A DNA stretch of 64,000 nucleotides from Chenopodium formosanum (lineage: Eukaryota > Streptophyta > Magnoliopsida > Caryophyllales > Amaranthaceae), in NCBI GenBank assembly GCA_024500155.1, contig CM044877.1, positions 34,719,001 to 34,783,000 on the forward strand. Direction: 5' to 3'. Made by a program: the position numbers and the translations under genes. Positions 1 through 10,939 of the stretch are shown here, piece by piece. Below the pieces are notes generated by a model. The model was not told where the DNA came from. It did not search any database and saw only the letters and a program-made list of their open reading frames with translations. Numbering within the stretch: position 1 is the stretch's first letter; every line of letters starts with the position of its first letter.

Positions 1-805
1 TTATAACGTCAGTACAGTAAAATGACAAACCTGTCTATGGGAGCTTTTACGTAAAGCACCACTACGGAACGTTTTAACACACAATTACGAAAAAACGTTC
101 AAAACGTATGCTTAGGGAGGGCACAAAGCACGATGTGCATGCAAAATGATGCAAAAAAATAATAAAGAAGAAAATAAACTAAAAAATGAAAAGAAATTAA
201 AAGATTTTGATAATTTGCGTGCCATTATGTCTAATAACGAGCAAAAACCTTTGAAAAATGATTAAACGAATCAAAATCTGAATACCTCATATTTTAGTGA
301 CCAGTCTCCGCGTACAACTCAATAGGTCGCACTGTCCAGGGTCGCGCATCATTCTAAGTTGCGCTGGTCTGTGACGCGGAACAGATTCAGTTGCGCGCGA
401 CATTCAAAATCAGCAAAAAAGAAATCGATGAGCGCGATTTTCAATTGACACTCTTTCTTCTTCCTTCACCATTTTCGACTCTTTCTCTCTCTATAAAGCT
501 TAGTTTTTTGCGATTTTTGAAGCCAAAAGAAGTAGATCTCGTCCTTTATTCATATTTTCCATAACCCAATGTAAGTTTTTTTTTACTAAATTTTGTTCCT
601 TTTTGGGTGATTTGGGCGATTTTTGTATCATTAAACCCTAAATTTCAAATTTGGGAGGTTTTTAATTCGCTCCATAATTCTTTAAATTGTTTGTTCTATG
701 TTGTTATGCCATGTTTAAGGAGTGTTTAGCAACAAATTTCATGAAAAATGATTAATTATTGAACCTTGTATGAGCATTTCTTTGTTTAAGTTCGATCTTG
801 TTTTA
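1..805 (+). other. Older sequence left of element A: promoter-like region and possible intron
   Basis: No open coding frame is visible here. A GC-rich patch at about 310-400, with several GCGC-type words in AT-rich DNA, lies about 100-180 bp upstream of a TATA-like CTATAAAG at 491-498. A plausible intron donor (GTAAGT) lies at 571 and a T-rich acceptor ends in AG at 805-806. Removing element A joins this stretch to the decayed plus-strand ORF at 9849-10211. That gives promoter, leader, a 236-nt intron, then coding exon. It could be part of an LTR, or the antisense gene of a Tat/Ogre element. The source is unknown. Confidence 0.35.
491..498 (+). promoter_or_regulatory. TATA-like box of the remnant plus-strand gene
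   Basis: CTATAAAG sits after a pyrimidine-rich stretch and upstream of an AG-rich leader and a GTAAGT donor at 571. The placement fits a plant core promoter. It has not been tested. Confidence 0.35.
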
Positions 806-810
806 GCAAT
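806..810. repeat. Target-site duplication of element A, left copy (GCAAT)
   Basis: GCAAT at 806-810 abuts the LTR start TGATCGGG. It is repeated at 9844-9848 right after the other LTR end TTATCA. A 5-bp duplication is normal for Ty3/gypsy integration and shows that A is one complete insertion. Confidence 0.9.
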
Positions 811-3143
811 TGATCGGGGGATTAGATAGTGTCGTTAGTCTACTAACCCTAATCAAATTAACAATTTATAATACTTAAACTACCCTAATACGAGTATAGG
901 GGTAAGTAAAGGGTCGAACCCAAAAGGACTAAGTGTATCAATATATGCTAATTACACTACTAGGAAAGCTTGTGAGGTAAAGAGAGGTTCAATTAAATAC
1001 TACTAAGAGCAAATAACTAAAACTAGGGAAAGTGGAATCCAGTTACATCAATACATTCAATAACATCATACAATTAGATGAAAATGACCTTGATTAGGAA
1101 CAATCAACACATTTAACTCACTCTCGCACAAGTAAGCATGTTAATTATCCTACTAAACTAATTTACTCTCGTGCAACTAGCCTAGCAAAAGTATGGAAGA
1201 ATTTAGGGCTCTCAACCAACTCACTCTCGCACAATCGATTGAAAACACAATTAAAAGCATAGAATCAATTAGCTAGAAAGATTCTAATACATAAAAGCAT
1301 CATCCATACACAATAATCAAGAAATAATTCCACACTAATCACAATCAATCATTCAATTTATTAACATGACCTTCATCCATTTCCCTAGAACAAAACCTAA
1401 GCTAACATAATGAACAAAAATTGGAAAACAAGGTAAAATAATAATAAAAGCAAGAATCAAATAATTAAACTAATTAAACTACTCAAATCAACAAATAAAT
1501 AAGCAAAAACAATAATAAATGAAAGCAATAAAGGTGAGAGAAAGTTAGGAAAACTCATTGAATTTATGAGAGGAAAAATCCACAAATTTGCTTCTTCAAA
1601 ATCCCAAAAACTCCATGAAAAATCCAATCTTTCTCTCTCTAAACTACTCCTAAACTAGAGAGAGAAATTCCTAATCTAACCCTAAGAGAGAGAAAATAAA
1701 ATAGCTAAAACTAATCTAATCTAATCTAAAATAAAAATGTTAAGTGTTAGTTGAGAGAAAATAACCCCCAAAGGGGTATTTATAATACAAGGCTAAAAAA
1801 AAAAAAAGTAAAAGAGAAAACTAAAAAGAAATAAATACTAAACTAAAATACTTGAAATAACTAAACTTAAAAACCAAAAAAAACAAAACTAAAACTAAAA
1901 CTAAAATAAAATAAAAGAAAAATGAAAATGAAAAGGAAAAAGAAAAACAGAACAAAACCCAACAATTTCCCCCAAAACCCACGAAAACAATCAGCTCTCC
2001 CCCTTTCTTTCCCCTTTTCGAATTCGTGGCTGCTCTGAACCTTCATCCAACATCACGCATCATCATCAGCGATTATCACTCAATCACCACCGCTCATCAA
2101 CCACAATCATCTAGCATCACCAGATTCTCGGCCTTTGGATTAATTGAAGAAATCGTGGCTGTCCAATTTTCATAAAAATCACGTGAAAAGCTCGTGATTA
2201 ACCCACGAATGCGCGCCCGCACAGAGGTCGCGCAAAGCTTATGCCTCGACTTTGATTTTGGACTCAATTGTGTGCGCTTTTTGACAGGGATGTGCATCCA
2301 CGTTTGAATGAGGTGAGTAATTTGGTTTGTGGTTGTGATTGTGGTGGTGCGATGTGGGGTTGCGTGGTGGGATTGATTGTGAGCTGAGGGAGCAGGGGAG
2401 GTGCGATGTTAGTGTTGTTGATGGTTGTTATCGCTGCTGTTGCTGTTGGTGTTGTTATGTGTGGTGGTTGCGGAGAGTGTATGGGTGAGTGGTTTGGTGT
2501 TTGAGCTAGTGGTGTTGAGGAGCTGGGAGCAGGGGAGCTGCTGGTTGTAATTGATGTTGCTGTTGGTGATGAGGAAAAGCAGGGAGCAGGGGAGATGAGT
2601 TTTTGGTTGTGTTGTGGTGTAGGGTAAGGGGAGGTGTGGTGTATGTTAAGCTGCTAGCAAGAGGGCAGCAGCTAGAGCATGTTATTTGACTCAATTCTCG
2701 AACCTTGAACTCGATCGACCAAGGACCCGAAAACACCTACGACCAAAAACAACACGAGGGGAAATCGGAAGATAAAATAAAATAAAATAAGGAAAATAAA
2801 GTAAAATAAAATAAAATGCTAAAACTAAAGAAATAATAAAATTAAATGAAATAAAATAAAATAAAATACGAAACTAAAATAAATAAGAAAATGAGATAAA
2901 AAGAGAAATTATTAAAAATAAAAACTAACGACTTAAACTACAAACATTAAATGAAAGAAAAATAAAATAAAACACGAAAATAAACTAAAAACTATAGAAA
3001 ATTACAAAAATACTCAAAATAAAGATAAAAGACGAGAATAATAAAATAATAGAAATAAAGGATATAAAAGGTGAAATTATTGGAAAATAAGCCGGAATAC
3101 GGCTCAATAAACACCCTAAAAGTGACGTAAAAGTCACTTATCA
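811..3143 (-). repeat. Element A 3' LTR
   Basis: On the plus strand it begins TGATCGGGGG and ends CACTTATCA, so on the element's strand it is TG...CA. It is 2333 bp against 2549 bp for the partner LTR. Most of the difference is one segment missing near 2320 that corresponds to about 8798-9026 in the partner. A TATA-like TATAAATA (minus strand) lies at 1778-1785 and a 12-bp-arm hairpin at 1630-1667. Frames that stay open in the GT-rich part (about 2310-2740) are low-complexity and not taken as genes. Confidence 0.92.
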
Positions 3144-3158
3144 AACTCCCCCAAGCTT
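3144..3158 (-). other. Polypurine tract of element A
   Basis: On the minus strand this reads AAGCTTGGGGGAGTT, directly followed by the LTR start TGATAAG. It is the primer for plus-strand DNA synthesis. The same sequence sits beside the 3' LTR in D, and a very close one in array B. Confidence 0.9.
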
Positions 3159-5436
3159 ACCTTTTGCTCGTCCTCGAGCAAATTAACATGAAACACGAAA
3201 GAAGGAGAATGATTTATTCAAGCAAAGCTAACACACTAAAGGAGACAAGAATGTACACTAACTCACTTTCGTAGGAATCACGGTCACTTTTAGCAACTAA
3301 TGACAAGCCCTTTAAACCCCTAGATCGCCCTAGAGGACGAGTGTGCTCTCGTGAGGGTGTCCTAAGAGTTTAACCCACAACTCTAAATAAAAACCAAGGC
3401 ACGGCAATAAAAATAAAAGAAAAAGAAACATAAAAAAAAGAAAGAAACACAATTTCATATATGGACAAGAGATAGGAACAAAACACCAATGAATGCAAAT
3501 CTTTCAAAATAGACAAATGTATGCACGTTCCAAGATGTCAATGGTTGATTGAAACATAACATATGCTAAGCATAGAGAACTAATGAGGACTCAATCCACC
3601 CTATCCCCAACCAGTCGGGCCGCGTTCTCTCCACTAGCTTCAAATCAACCCTTAAGCTAGCTTCTCATGATTCCTCGAAGAAACCGGAAAAAGATAAAGA
3701 AATGAAAAACTTTGAGAAGGTAATCCCGACATCTCAACTATGCATACTCTCTCCATATGTTTGAAATCTATCTCCCTCCACCGTTCTTTGACCTAACCCC
3801 ACTAAAGTGTAAGGGTCTTTTATTGGGCTGTAACGTAAGGCTAAGGGTTAAGGCGGGGTAAAAATTTGAAAATTTTAGTGATATTTCCTAAGTGAAGCAA
3901 AAGAGTGGCCTACTCTCAAAAACAAACTCAAGAATTCACAAAATATCAAACAAAAATACCAATAATGCCATCTCCCACAAGCTTACTCAACACTAACACA
4001 CAATATATACAAAAAAAAGAAGGAACGCTCCCCCCCCAAGCTTGAACGTAGCATTGTCCTCAATGCTTAAACAAGGGAAGAAAACGAAACCAAACTAAAA
4101 TATATTATTTGTGTTTATTTGTTTCTTTTTATTTTTTATTTTATTTTTTATTTTTTTTTTTGTGTCATTGCCTTTTTCTAACCATGGACGGCTTTTTCTT
4201 GAAACTTCATTTGATTTTCTTGAATTGCATCTTTCTTCTCAAACTTTTTGCATATTCTTTCAAGCTCAACTTTCAAATACCGTACTTAAACCAATTCACA
4301 AAGTTTTCTTGCTCATGATCAACACTCTCAAAACTCAAACCACACATGCCTATGCTTCACTAACTAAACGGGTTGGTAAACATAAGCCATTGGGTTTGTA
4401 ATGCGGTTTAAACAAGAGCGGGAAACATTAGGCTCAAATTGGTTATAAGTAGGTTGATGCAAAATAGAAAATCAAATTTGTAACAAAATAAAAAAAAGAT
4501 AAAGAAAAATGAGAAAAGGTGCCCTTTTCCTCCCCTAGAGAGGCCCGGTCGCGATCTTGGGAGCTAGAGGTCAAAACAAGGATTAAGACATGCATAGTCA
4601 AGGATCCTAAATAGCCGCTCAACAAGGTGATGAAGGCTAGAACAAATGAAGCTCACAAGGGATTATAACCAAATAAATGCCATTTAAGGGTTTCGAATCC
4701 ACTATAGAGAGCAACTCCATCTTACCACATTCCCGTGAACTAAGGCTTCATGGACCCCCAAAATTTCTTAAACCGGCTACCTTAGCATATAGTATCCTAG
4801 AGTCAACCAATGACACTCTCAAACCGTGCATACATTTACCACTTAGGAAGAAAAACATTCAAGGATTCAAGTCCCAAAACAAAATGTCTAATATAAGAAC
4901 AAACAAAACACATTTTGCCAAAATTACCTTGAAAGTAAACAAAAATCTTTTTGGAATTTTCAAAATATAAGAAAATACATGAAAATGCATATACTCAAGT
5001 GCATGGCATAAATGAATCAACATCCCACCAAAGCATGATAGAATACCCTCCCCCAAGCTTGAATGAGACGATATACTCAAACATAAACCAAATAATCCAT
5101 GGGAGGGGACAAGAAAGAAATCAACCCAACAAACCATCACATGTCTAACGAGTCACCAACCATTAGAGAAAGAGCTAGGAAAGATGTTACCGGATATTGG
5201 TGGGTGTAAATACCCACAAATGAACCAATTTAACCTTTCAAAGCTGATTTCCTCTTGAATTGAATCTCGATTTCCATATGCTAGCAAAAATAGGCATCAA
5301 ACTTCCTTGATTTTTGATCCAAACCAATGCATAAGTGTATATCAAGTTATGTACCTAGCAAAAGGCACACAAACATTTCCATGAGAGAAAATCTAATCTA
5401 AAAAGGAAAGAAAATGAAAGCAATAAAAACCTCGGG
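3159..5436 (-). other. Element A 3' untranslated region with repeated purine tracts
   Basis: This 2.3 kb non-coding stretch lies between the ORF and the 3' LTR. It holds three more copies of the tract AGCTTGNGGGAG (minus strand) at 3971-3984, 4028-4043 and 5046-5060. A hairpin (AGCATTG stem, AGGA loop on the minus strand) is at 4050-4067. A perfect 6-bp-stem hairpin at 5431-5448 follows the ORF. The 3' part resembles the equivalent region of array B. The short plus-strand frames here (for example 4111-4401 and 4677-4970) show no protein-like composition. Confidence 0.75.
4050..4067 (-). other. Hairpin with AGGA loop beside an internal purine tract (element A)
   Basis: The minus strand reads AGCATTG-AGGA-CAATGCT, a perfect 7-bp stem with a 4-nt loop. 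An AGCTTGGGGGGGG-type tract follows 6 nt downstream at 4028-4043. The same arrangement is in array B, and a variant with the same loop is in D. Confidence 0.7.
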
Positions 5437-5448
5437 TTACTTCCCGAG
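5431..5448 (-). other. Conserved post-ORF hairpin (element A)
   Basis: The minus strand reads CTCGGG-AAGTAA-CCCGAG, a perfect 6-bp stem with a 6-nt loop. It lies just downstream of the stop of the element A ORF. Equivalent hairpins in the same place occur in D (15497-15510) and in each array B unit, with different stem bases but a similar loop. Confidence 0.65.
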
Positions 5449-7179
5449 AAAGGGTTGTTTAACGTCCAAGCGAGACCGCTCTAGTAAGTAATATTGCAAC
5501 AAACGCAAGAGCTTATCAAATGCACTACTACACATTTCATATGATAACAAGTAGGCAAATGACGGAAGGAGGACGTGCAACAAGATTATTGCACGTAAAT
5601 GAGGAGGAAGATGCCAAAAGAAAGAAGAAAAATCTAAAGAGAAATCAAGAAAATAAGAAGAGAAAGAAGAAGAAAAATAAGGAAAAGAATAAAAAGGCAA
5701 AACCTCCTCAAAATCTTTTTGGGTGGCATAATCACCCATTTCCTCAATGATGGGAGGATGAAAAGGAAAAGTCTCATCAAACAAGAGAGGGTCCTTAATA
5801 GGCACTTTGACAAAAGAAGGGAGGAACATGGGATAGTAGGAGATGTGGTCAAATTTCCTTGAGAAAGGGACATGAGGAAGGGGAGGAGAAACAATGGTCT
5901 CACAAAGCCTCACATCACCAATGAGGGCATGAAAATAAATCATTGAATCGTCAAAAGAACACTCTTGACTCTCATCTCCCTCAAACAAAAACTCTCCAAT
6001 AGAAACAACCTCATCCTCCTCTCTATCACAACGATGAACAACAACTCCCTCAAGATCCTCAAAGCCTAGAGTCTCTAAACCATGCATGAAAGGATAAAGA
6101 TTTCTCTCAAATTCATCCCTTTCCCATGAAGCATTGCCAATGAACTCTTTCAAGAGGATATAATGATTTGTTACACCTTCAATGAACATACTAGTCATAA
6201 CCTCAAATAAGTCCTAATACTCATGGATAGAAGGGTCACAAACATGCAAGGTAGACTCATCAAGATGGGGAAGGGGGTTGGAAACCTCAAAATCGATATT
6301 TTCTTCATTAAAAACTCTTCCACCATCACTCAAGGGACTTTCAATCTCTCTTGATTGCTCAAACTCATCATCATCATCCTCATGAAATCCCTCATTCAAA
6401 ATTGAAGATGGCTCACTCACATCCTCACCAAGGGAAGCTCTCAAAGGGGGTAAATAAGGGGAAGGATGGCATTCAAGCTCAAATGGGTAATGAAAAGGAT
6501 CAAAATCCTCAAAAATCCCCTCATCACAAGAAAATCTCCCCTCAACTTCACACCCTTGGCCCACATCATTCTCAAAAACACTCTCACACTCCAAATGAGG
6601 TGCCTCACATCCATTTACATCAACCAAAGCACTTATCACTTGGGCAAGCCTCACTTCTCTCAATATTTGTTCCTCTTGAAGCTCTTGGAGTTGTTGGATG
6701 AGATATTGCATTTGAGAAAGAATTTGGGCTTCAATGTTATTGGGTTGAGGTTCATGATCAAAGTCAAATTGCACATCATCAAAATTAGTTCAAACCTCAT
6801 CAAAATGAGCATAAGGGGGAAAGGTGTCAATTTACATACTTGGATTATCACTAGGCACAAAAGAAGTATCAAGAGAATTCATGCAAAAATTAAAAGAAAC
6901 TTGGCATTGAGAATCAAAGTAAGAAACATGAGATTCTCTATCTAAAGAATCCTTAGCAAGCCATGTGAAGAAATCCCACGCATCATGCATAGACAAATGA
7001 CAAAATCTACCATTATTCATGTCCTCAACCATTCCCCTAGTATACTCATTCATGCCCCAATAAGCTATATCACAAGCATCATTAAGAGAACACCCATGGT
7101 AACTAAGAAAACCATCTAGTCTTTCAAAGTAAGCATAAAAGGGTTCACCATCAAATTGAGGAAAAGATAAGCATGCCAT
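5437..7179 (-). pseudogene. Element A gag-like ORF, interrupted by three stops
   Basis: One reading frame runs from an ATG at 7179 (start of MACLSFPQF) to 5437, 581 codons. It is interrupted by TAA at 6832-6834, a TGA near 6796 and TAG at 6214-6216. There is no frameshift. The first ~115 residues contain FDGEPFYAYFERLDGF...MNEYTRGMVEDM...AWDFFTWLAKDS, which I read as the C-terminal half of a plant retrotransposon Gag domain; this is recognition by pattern. The middle is acidic with a Gln/Glu-rich helix (LIQQLQELQEEQ). The last ~60 residues are very hydrophobic and end in AFDKLLRLLQ. A similar ending (AFDKLLKALN) closes the ORF of D. No zinc knuckle and no pol domain are seen. The product was probably a structural protein used with a helper element's enzymes, and the gene is now broken. 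Confidence 0.7.
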
Positions 7180-7271
7180 TTTTATACAAAGAACAAAGAA
7201 AAGCAAACAAAAATCAAATTATATACAAGAACCTAGCTAATCTAATCAACACAAACTAATGAACGCCTTAG

Positions 7272-7289
7272 TCCCCGGCAACGGCGCCA
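7272..7289 (-). other. Primer-binding site of element A (tRNA-Asp type)
   Basis: The minus strand reads TGGCGCCGTTGCCGGGGA, the complement of the 3' end of plant tRNA-Asp including CCA. It starts 5 nt inside the 5' LTR end. This site and its use by Athila-type elements are established knowledge. Confidence 0.92.
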
Positions 7290-7294
7290 AAATT

Positions 7295-9843
7295 TGATCG
7301 GGGGATTAGATAGTGTCGTTAGTCTACTAACCCTAATCAAATTAACAATTTATAATACCTAAACTACCCTAATACGAGTATAGGGGTAAGTAAAGGGTCG
7401 AACCCAAAAGGACTAAGTGTATCAATCTATGCTAATTAGACTACTAGGAAAGCTTGTGAGGTAAAGAGAGGTTCAATTAAATACTACTAAGAGAAAATAA
7501 CTAAAACTAGGGAAAGTGGAATCCAATTACATCAATACATTCAATAACATCATACAATTAGATGAAAGTGACCTTGATTAGGAACAATCAACACATTTAA
7601 CTCACTCTTGCACAATTAAGCATGTTAATTATCCTACTAAACTAATTCACTCTCGCGCAACTAGCCTAGCAAAGGTATGGAAGAATTTAGGGCTCTCAAC
7701 CAACTCACTCTCGCACAATCGATTGAAAACACAATTAAAAGCATAGAATCAATTAGCTAGAAAGATTCTAATACATAAAAGCATTATCCATACACAATAA
7801 TCAAGAAACAATTCCACACTAATCACAATCAATCATTCAATTTATTAACATGACCTTCATCCATTTCCATAGAACAAAACCTAAGCTAACATAATGAACA
7901 AAAATTGGAAAACAAGGTAAAATAAAAATAAAAGCAAGAATCAAATAATTAAACTAATTAAACTACTCAAATCAACAAATAAATAAGCAAAAACAATAAT
8001 AAATGAAAGCAATAAAGGTGAGAGAAAGTTAGGTAAACTCATTGAATTTATGAGAGGAAAAATCCACAAATTTGCTTATTCAAAATCCCAAAAATTCCAT
8101 GAAAAATCCAATCTTTCTCTCTCTAAACTACTCCTAAACTAGAGAGAGAAACTCCTAATCTAACCCTAAGAGAGAGAAAATAAAATAGCTAAAACTAATC
8201 TAATTTAATCTAAAATAAAAATGTTAAGTGTTAGTTGAGAGAAAATAACCCCCAAAGGGGTATTTATAATACAAGGCTAAAAAAAATAAAGTAAAAAAGA
8301 AATAAAAACTAAACTAAAATAATTGAAATAACTAAACTTAAAAACCAAAAAAAAACAAAACTAAAACTAAAAAAAAATAAAAGGAAAATGAAAAGGAAAA
8401 AGAAAAACAAAACAAAACCCAACAATTTCCCCCAAAACCCACGAAAACAATCAGCTCTCCCCCTTTCTTTCCCCTTTTCGAATTCGTGGTTGCTCTGAAC
8501 CTTCATCCAACATCACGCATCATCATCAGGGATTATCACTCAATCACCACCGCTCATCAACCACAATCATCTAGCATCACCAGATTCTCGGCCTTTGGAT
8601 TAATTGAAGAAATCGTGGCCGTCCAATTTTTATAAAAATGACGTGAAAAGCTCGTGATTAACCCACGAATGCGCGCCCGCACAGAGGTCGCACAGAGGTC
8701 GCGCAAAGCCTCTGCCTCGACTCTGATTTTGGACTCAATTGTGTGCGCTTTCTAACAGGGCTGCGCGTCCGCGTTTGAATGAGGTGAGTAATTTGGTGGC
8801 TGCTCTATTCGAAATCGCTGCTCGTAGTGGTTGTTGATGGTGGTAAATGGGTTGGTGGTAATTGGGGTGAGATGCATGTTGTTGCTGCAGTTGCTGTTGG
8901 TTGCGGTGGATGCGGGGGAAGGTGATTGTGGTGGTTGTAATTGGTGTTGTTGTGGGGTTGAATTGAGGAGGTAATTGCTGGCGGTTTAGTGGCGTTTGGT
9001 GGTTTCGGTGCGATTGGGAGTTTGGTTTGTGAGTGTGATTGTGGTGGTGCGATGTGGGGTTGCGTGGTGGGATTGATTGTGAGCTGAGGGAGCAGGGGAG
9101 GTGCGATGTTAGTGTTGTTGATGGTTGTTATCGTTGCTGTTGCTGTTGGTGTTGTGATGTGTGGTGGTTGCGGAGAGTGTATGGGTGAGTGGTTTGGTGT
9201 TTGAGCTAGTGGTGTTGAGGAGCTGGGAGCAGGGGAGCTGCTGGTTGTAATTGATGTTGCTGTTGGTGATGAGGAAAAGCAGGGAGCAGGGGAGATGTGT
9301 TTTGGGTTGTGTTGTGGTGTAGGGTAAGGGGAGGTGTGGTGTATGTTAAGCTGCTAGCAAGAGGGCAGCAGCTAGAGCATGTTGTTTGACTCAATTCTCG
9401 GACCTTGAACTCGATCGACCAAGGACCCGAAAACACCTACAACCAAAAACAACACGAGGGGAAATCGGAAGATAAAATAAAATAAAATAAGGAAAATAAA
9501 GTAAAATAAAATAAAATGCTAAAACTAAAGAAATAATAAAATTAAATGAAATAAAATAAAATAAAATACGAAACTAAAATAAATAAGAAAATGAGATAAA
9601 AAGAGAAATTATTACAAATAAAAACTAACGACTTAAACTACAAACATTAAAAGAAAGAAAAATAAAATAAAACACGAAAATAAACTAAAAACTATAGAAA
9701 ATTACAAAAATACTCAAAATAAAGATAAAATACGAGAATAATAAAATAATAGAAATAAAGGATATAAAAGGTGAAATTATTGGAAAATAAGCCAGAATAC
9801 GACTCAATAAACACCCTAAAAGTGACATAAAAGTCACTTATCA
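7295..9843 (-). repeat. Element A 5' LTR
   Basis: The LTR is 2549 bp, TGATCGGG...CTTATCA on the plus strand. Transcription should start on the minus strand below the TATA-like box at 8261-8268. Compared with the 3' LTR it keeps about 229 bp (8798-9026) and carries a short duplication of CACAGAGGTCG near 8680-8700. A hairpin with 12-bp arms lies at 8114-8151. GT-rich sequence at about 8790-9340 is on the U3 side of the TATA box. Confidence 0.92.
8261..8268 (-). promoter_or_regulatory. TATA box of element A 5' LTR
   Basis: The minus strand reads TATAAATA followed by CCCC. It lies about 970 bp from the inner LTR end, so the R-U5 leader would be about 0.9 kb. The same box occurs in the other A LTR (1778-1785), and related TATATAAATACCC boxes occur in all array B LTRs. 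Confidence 0.6.
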
Positions 9844-9848
9844 GCAAT
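9844..9848. repeat. Target-site duplication of element A, right copy (GCAAT)
   Basis: It is identical to 806-810 and directly follows the LTR end TTATCA. Confidence 0.9.
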
Positions 9849-10211
9849 CCACCTAATCCTTTGATTCATTCGGCCACCTCTACTCCTCCTAGTGGTCAAA
9901 ACAAATGAGTGAGAAGAAAATTGGACTTCTCATCTCCTAAGGCTTGTTCGAAGGAACCAAAGAGAAAGGCTCCTCCTAATCATTTACAACAAGGGGTGAA
10001 ATTTAATGAACCTTCACCAAATACTCGCAAGAAGGCTCCAATTGTTAAAGGAAAAGGAAAACAGGTTGCAAAGGCCCCAATCCCTAAATAGAAGAATAAT
10101 GTTTAGGTGAAAAAGAAGAATGAAGGGGAAAGCTCTAAGGTTTCTGAAAATACTGCAATGGAAACTACTCCTCCATCATCCGTGACATTCGAGGACATAG
10201 TAAAACCTTAG
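9849..10211 (+). pseudogene. Decayed plus-strand ORF cut by element A
   Basis: Read in one frame from the element A junction, this encodes about 120 residues rich in Lys, Pro and Ser (for example RRKLDFSSPKA and KGKGKQVAKAPIPK). It is broken by TGA near 9906 and two TAG codons near 10089 and 10104, and ends with TAG at 10209-10211. The body looks like a basic, disordered protein. Both internal TAGs could derive from CAG. With element A removed, the frame lies immediately after a plausible intron acceptor at 805-806. It may be an extra or antisense ORF of a Tat/Ogre element, since E's integrase ends on the other strand at 10940. I do not recognise the product. Confidence 0.4.
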
Positions 10212-10939
10212 AGTGTTACACAATTTTGTCATTAGTTTAATTTGAATTTTGAATGAAATAAAATGTCTCTTATTTTGAATTTTGAATGAAATAAAATGAG
10301 ATATATGTATTTTTTTTTTATTTTGATAGGACCGAATCATAAAGATTACCTACATATTAGCATTACGAAATCAGGTCTTTGCGTAGTTCTTGGCAATTTT
10401 AATGTATTTTTTAATTTTTCTTTAATCTCTTATGTACAAATTAAATGAAAAAATTACTAAAAATTTTTTTAGACAAAGCTTAAATCAAAGTTTAATTTTT
10501 TATTTCCGAGTATATGTTATTTTCGAGAAATACCCTCTTTTTATCGCAAGTAAAAGTCGTAACTTTAATCGAGCGTAAAATTTCTGGGTTTGCACTTCGT
10601 CATCTGGTGGCATGCGCAACATCAGAGGTTGCGCGAGCCTGTCACTCACAGCTAGATTTGTTGCGCGTGACTTCCGCACGCAACCATTTTAGTTGCGCGC
10701 TACACCTGTACTACGAGTGTTAATTTTTTTTTATTTTTTGTGTTATTACCCCCCAAGTGTGAAGAGTTTTTCGTGATGTTCGGAAAGATCTAAACACTTA
10801 GAATAATCTATTATTTATAAATTACCCCCCAAGTGTTATTTAATTTACCGTGTTATTCAGTAAAGTGCATAACACTTAGAATCTTTCAATTAAATGCTAA
10901 AAATGATTTGTTGAGTGAATTAACGAGTTTATCCGGATT
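10212..10939. other. Non-coding stretch between the decayed ORF and the end of E pol
   Basis: 10212-10510 is AT-rich with a short duplication of TTTTGAATGAAATAAAATG (about 10239-10300). 10590-10720 is locally GC-rich with repeated TTGCGCG words. 10749-10900 holds two diverged direct copies, each starting with ACCCCCCAAGTGT and containing CACTTAGAAT about 50-60 bp later. On the minus strand ACACTTGGGGGG resembles a purine tract and may mark the 3' end of E. No gene is seen; the 69-residue plus-strand frame at 10514-10723 is not supported. Confidence 0.5.

Larger units (their letters stand above)
811..9843 (-). mobile_element. Element A: complete non-autonomous Athila-like LTR retrotransposon
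   Basis: The element is 9.0 kb and reads on the minus strand. The 5' LTR is 7295-9843, the tRNA-Asp primer site 7272-7289, the internal region 3144-7294, the purine tract 3144-3158 and the 3' LTR 811-3143. Its only coding region is a gag-like ORF at 5437-7179 broken by three stops. No protease, RT, RNase H or integrase is present, so it needed another element's enzymes. Its LTR is closely related to that of array B, yet its coding region is different. The two LTRs have diverged by point changes and by one deletion of about 229 bp. Confidence 0.92.

Noticed and set aside
4111..4401. Plus-strand frame of 96 residues rich in Phe and Leu in element A
   Set aside because: It starts in a T-rich run, has no counterpart in array B and no protein-like pattern.
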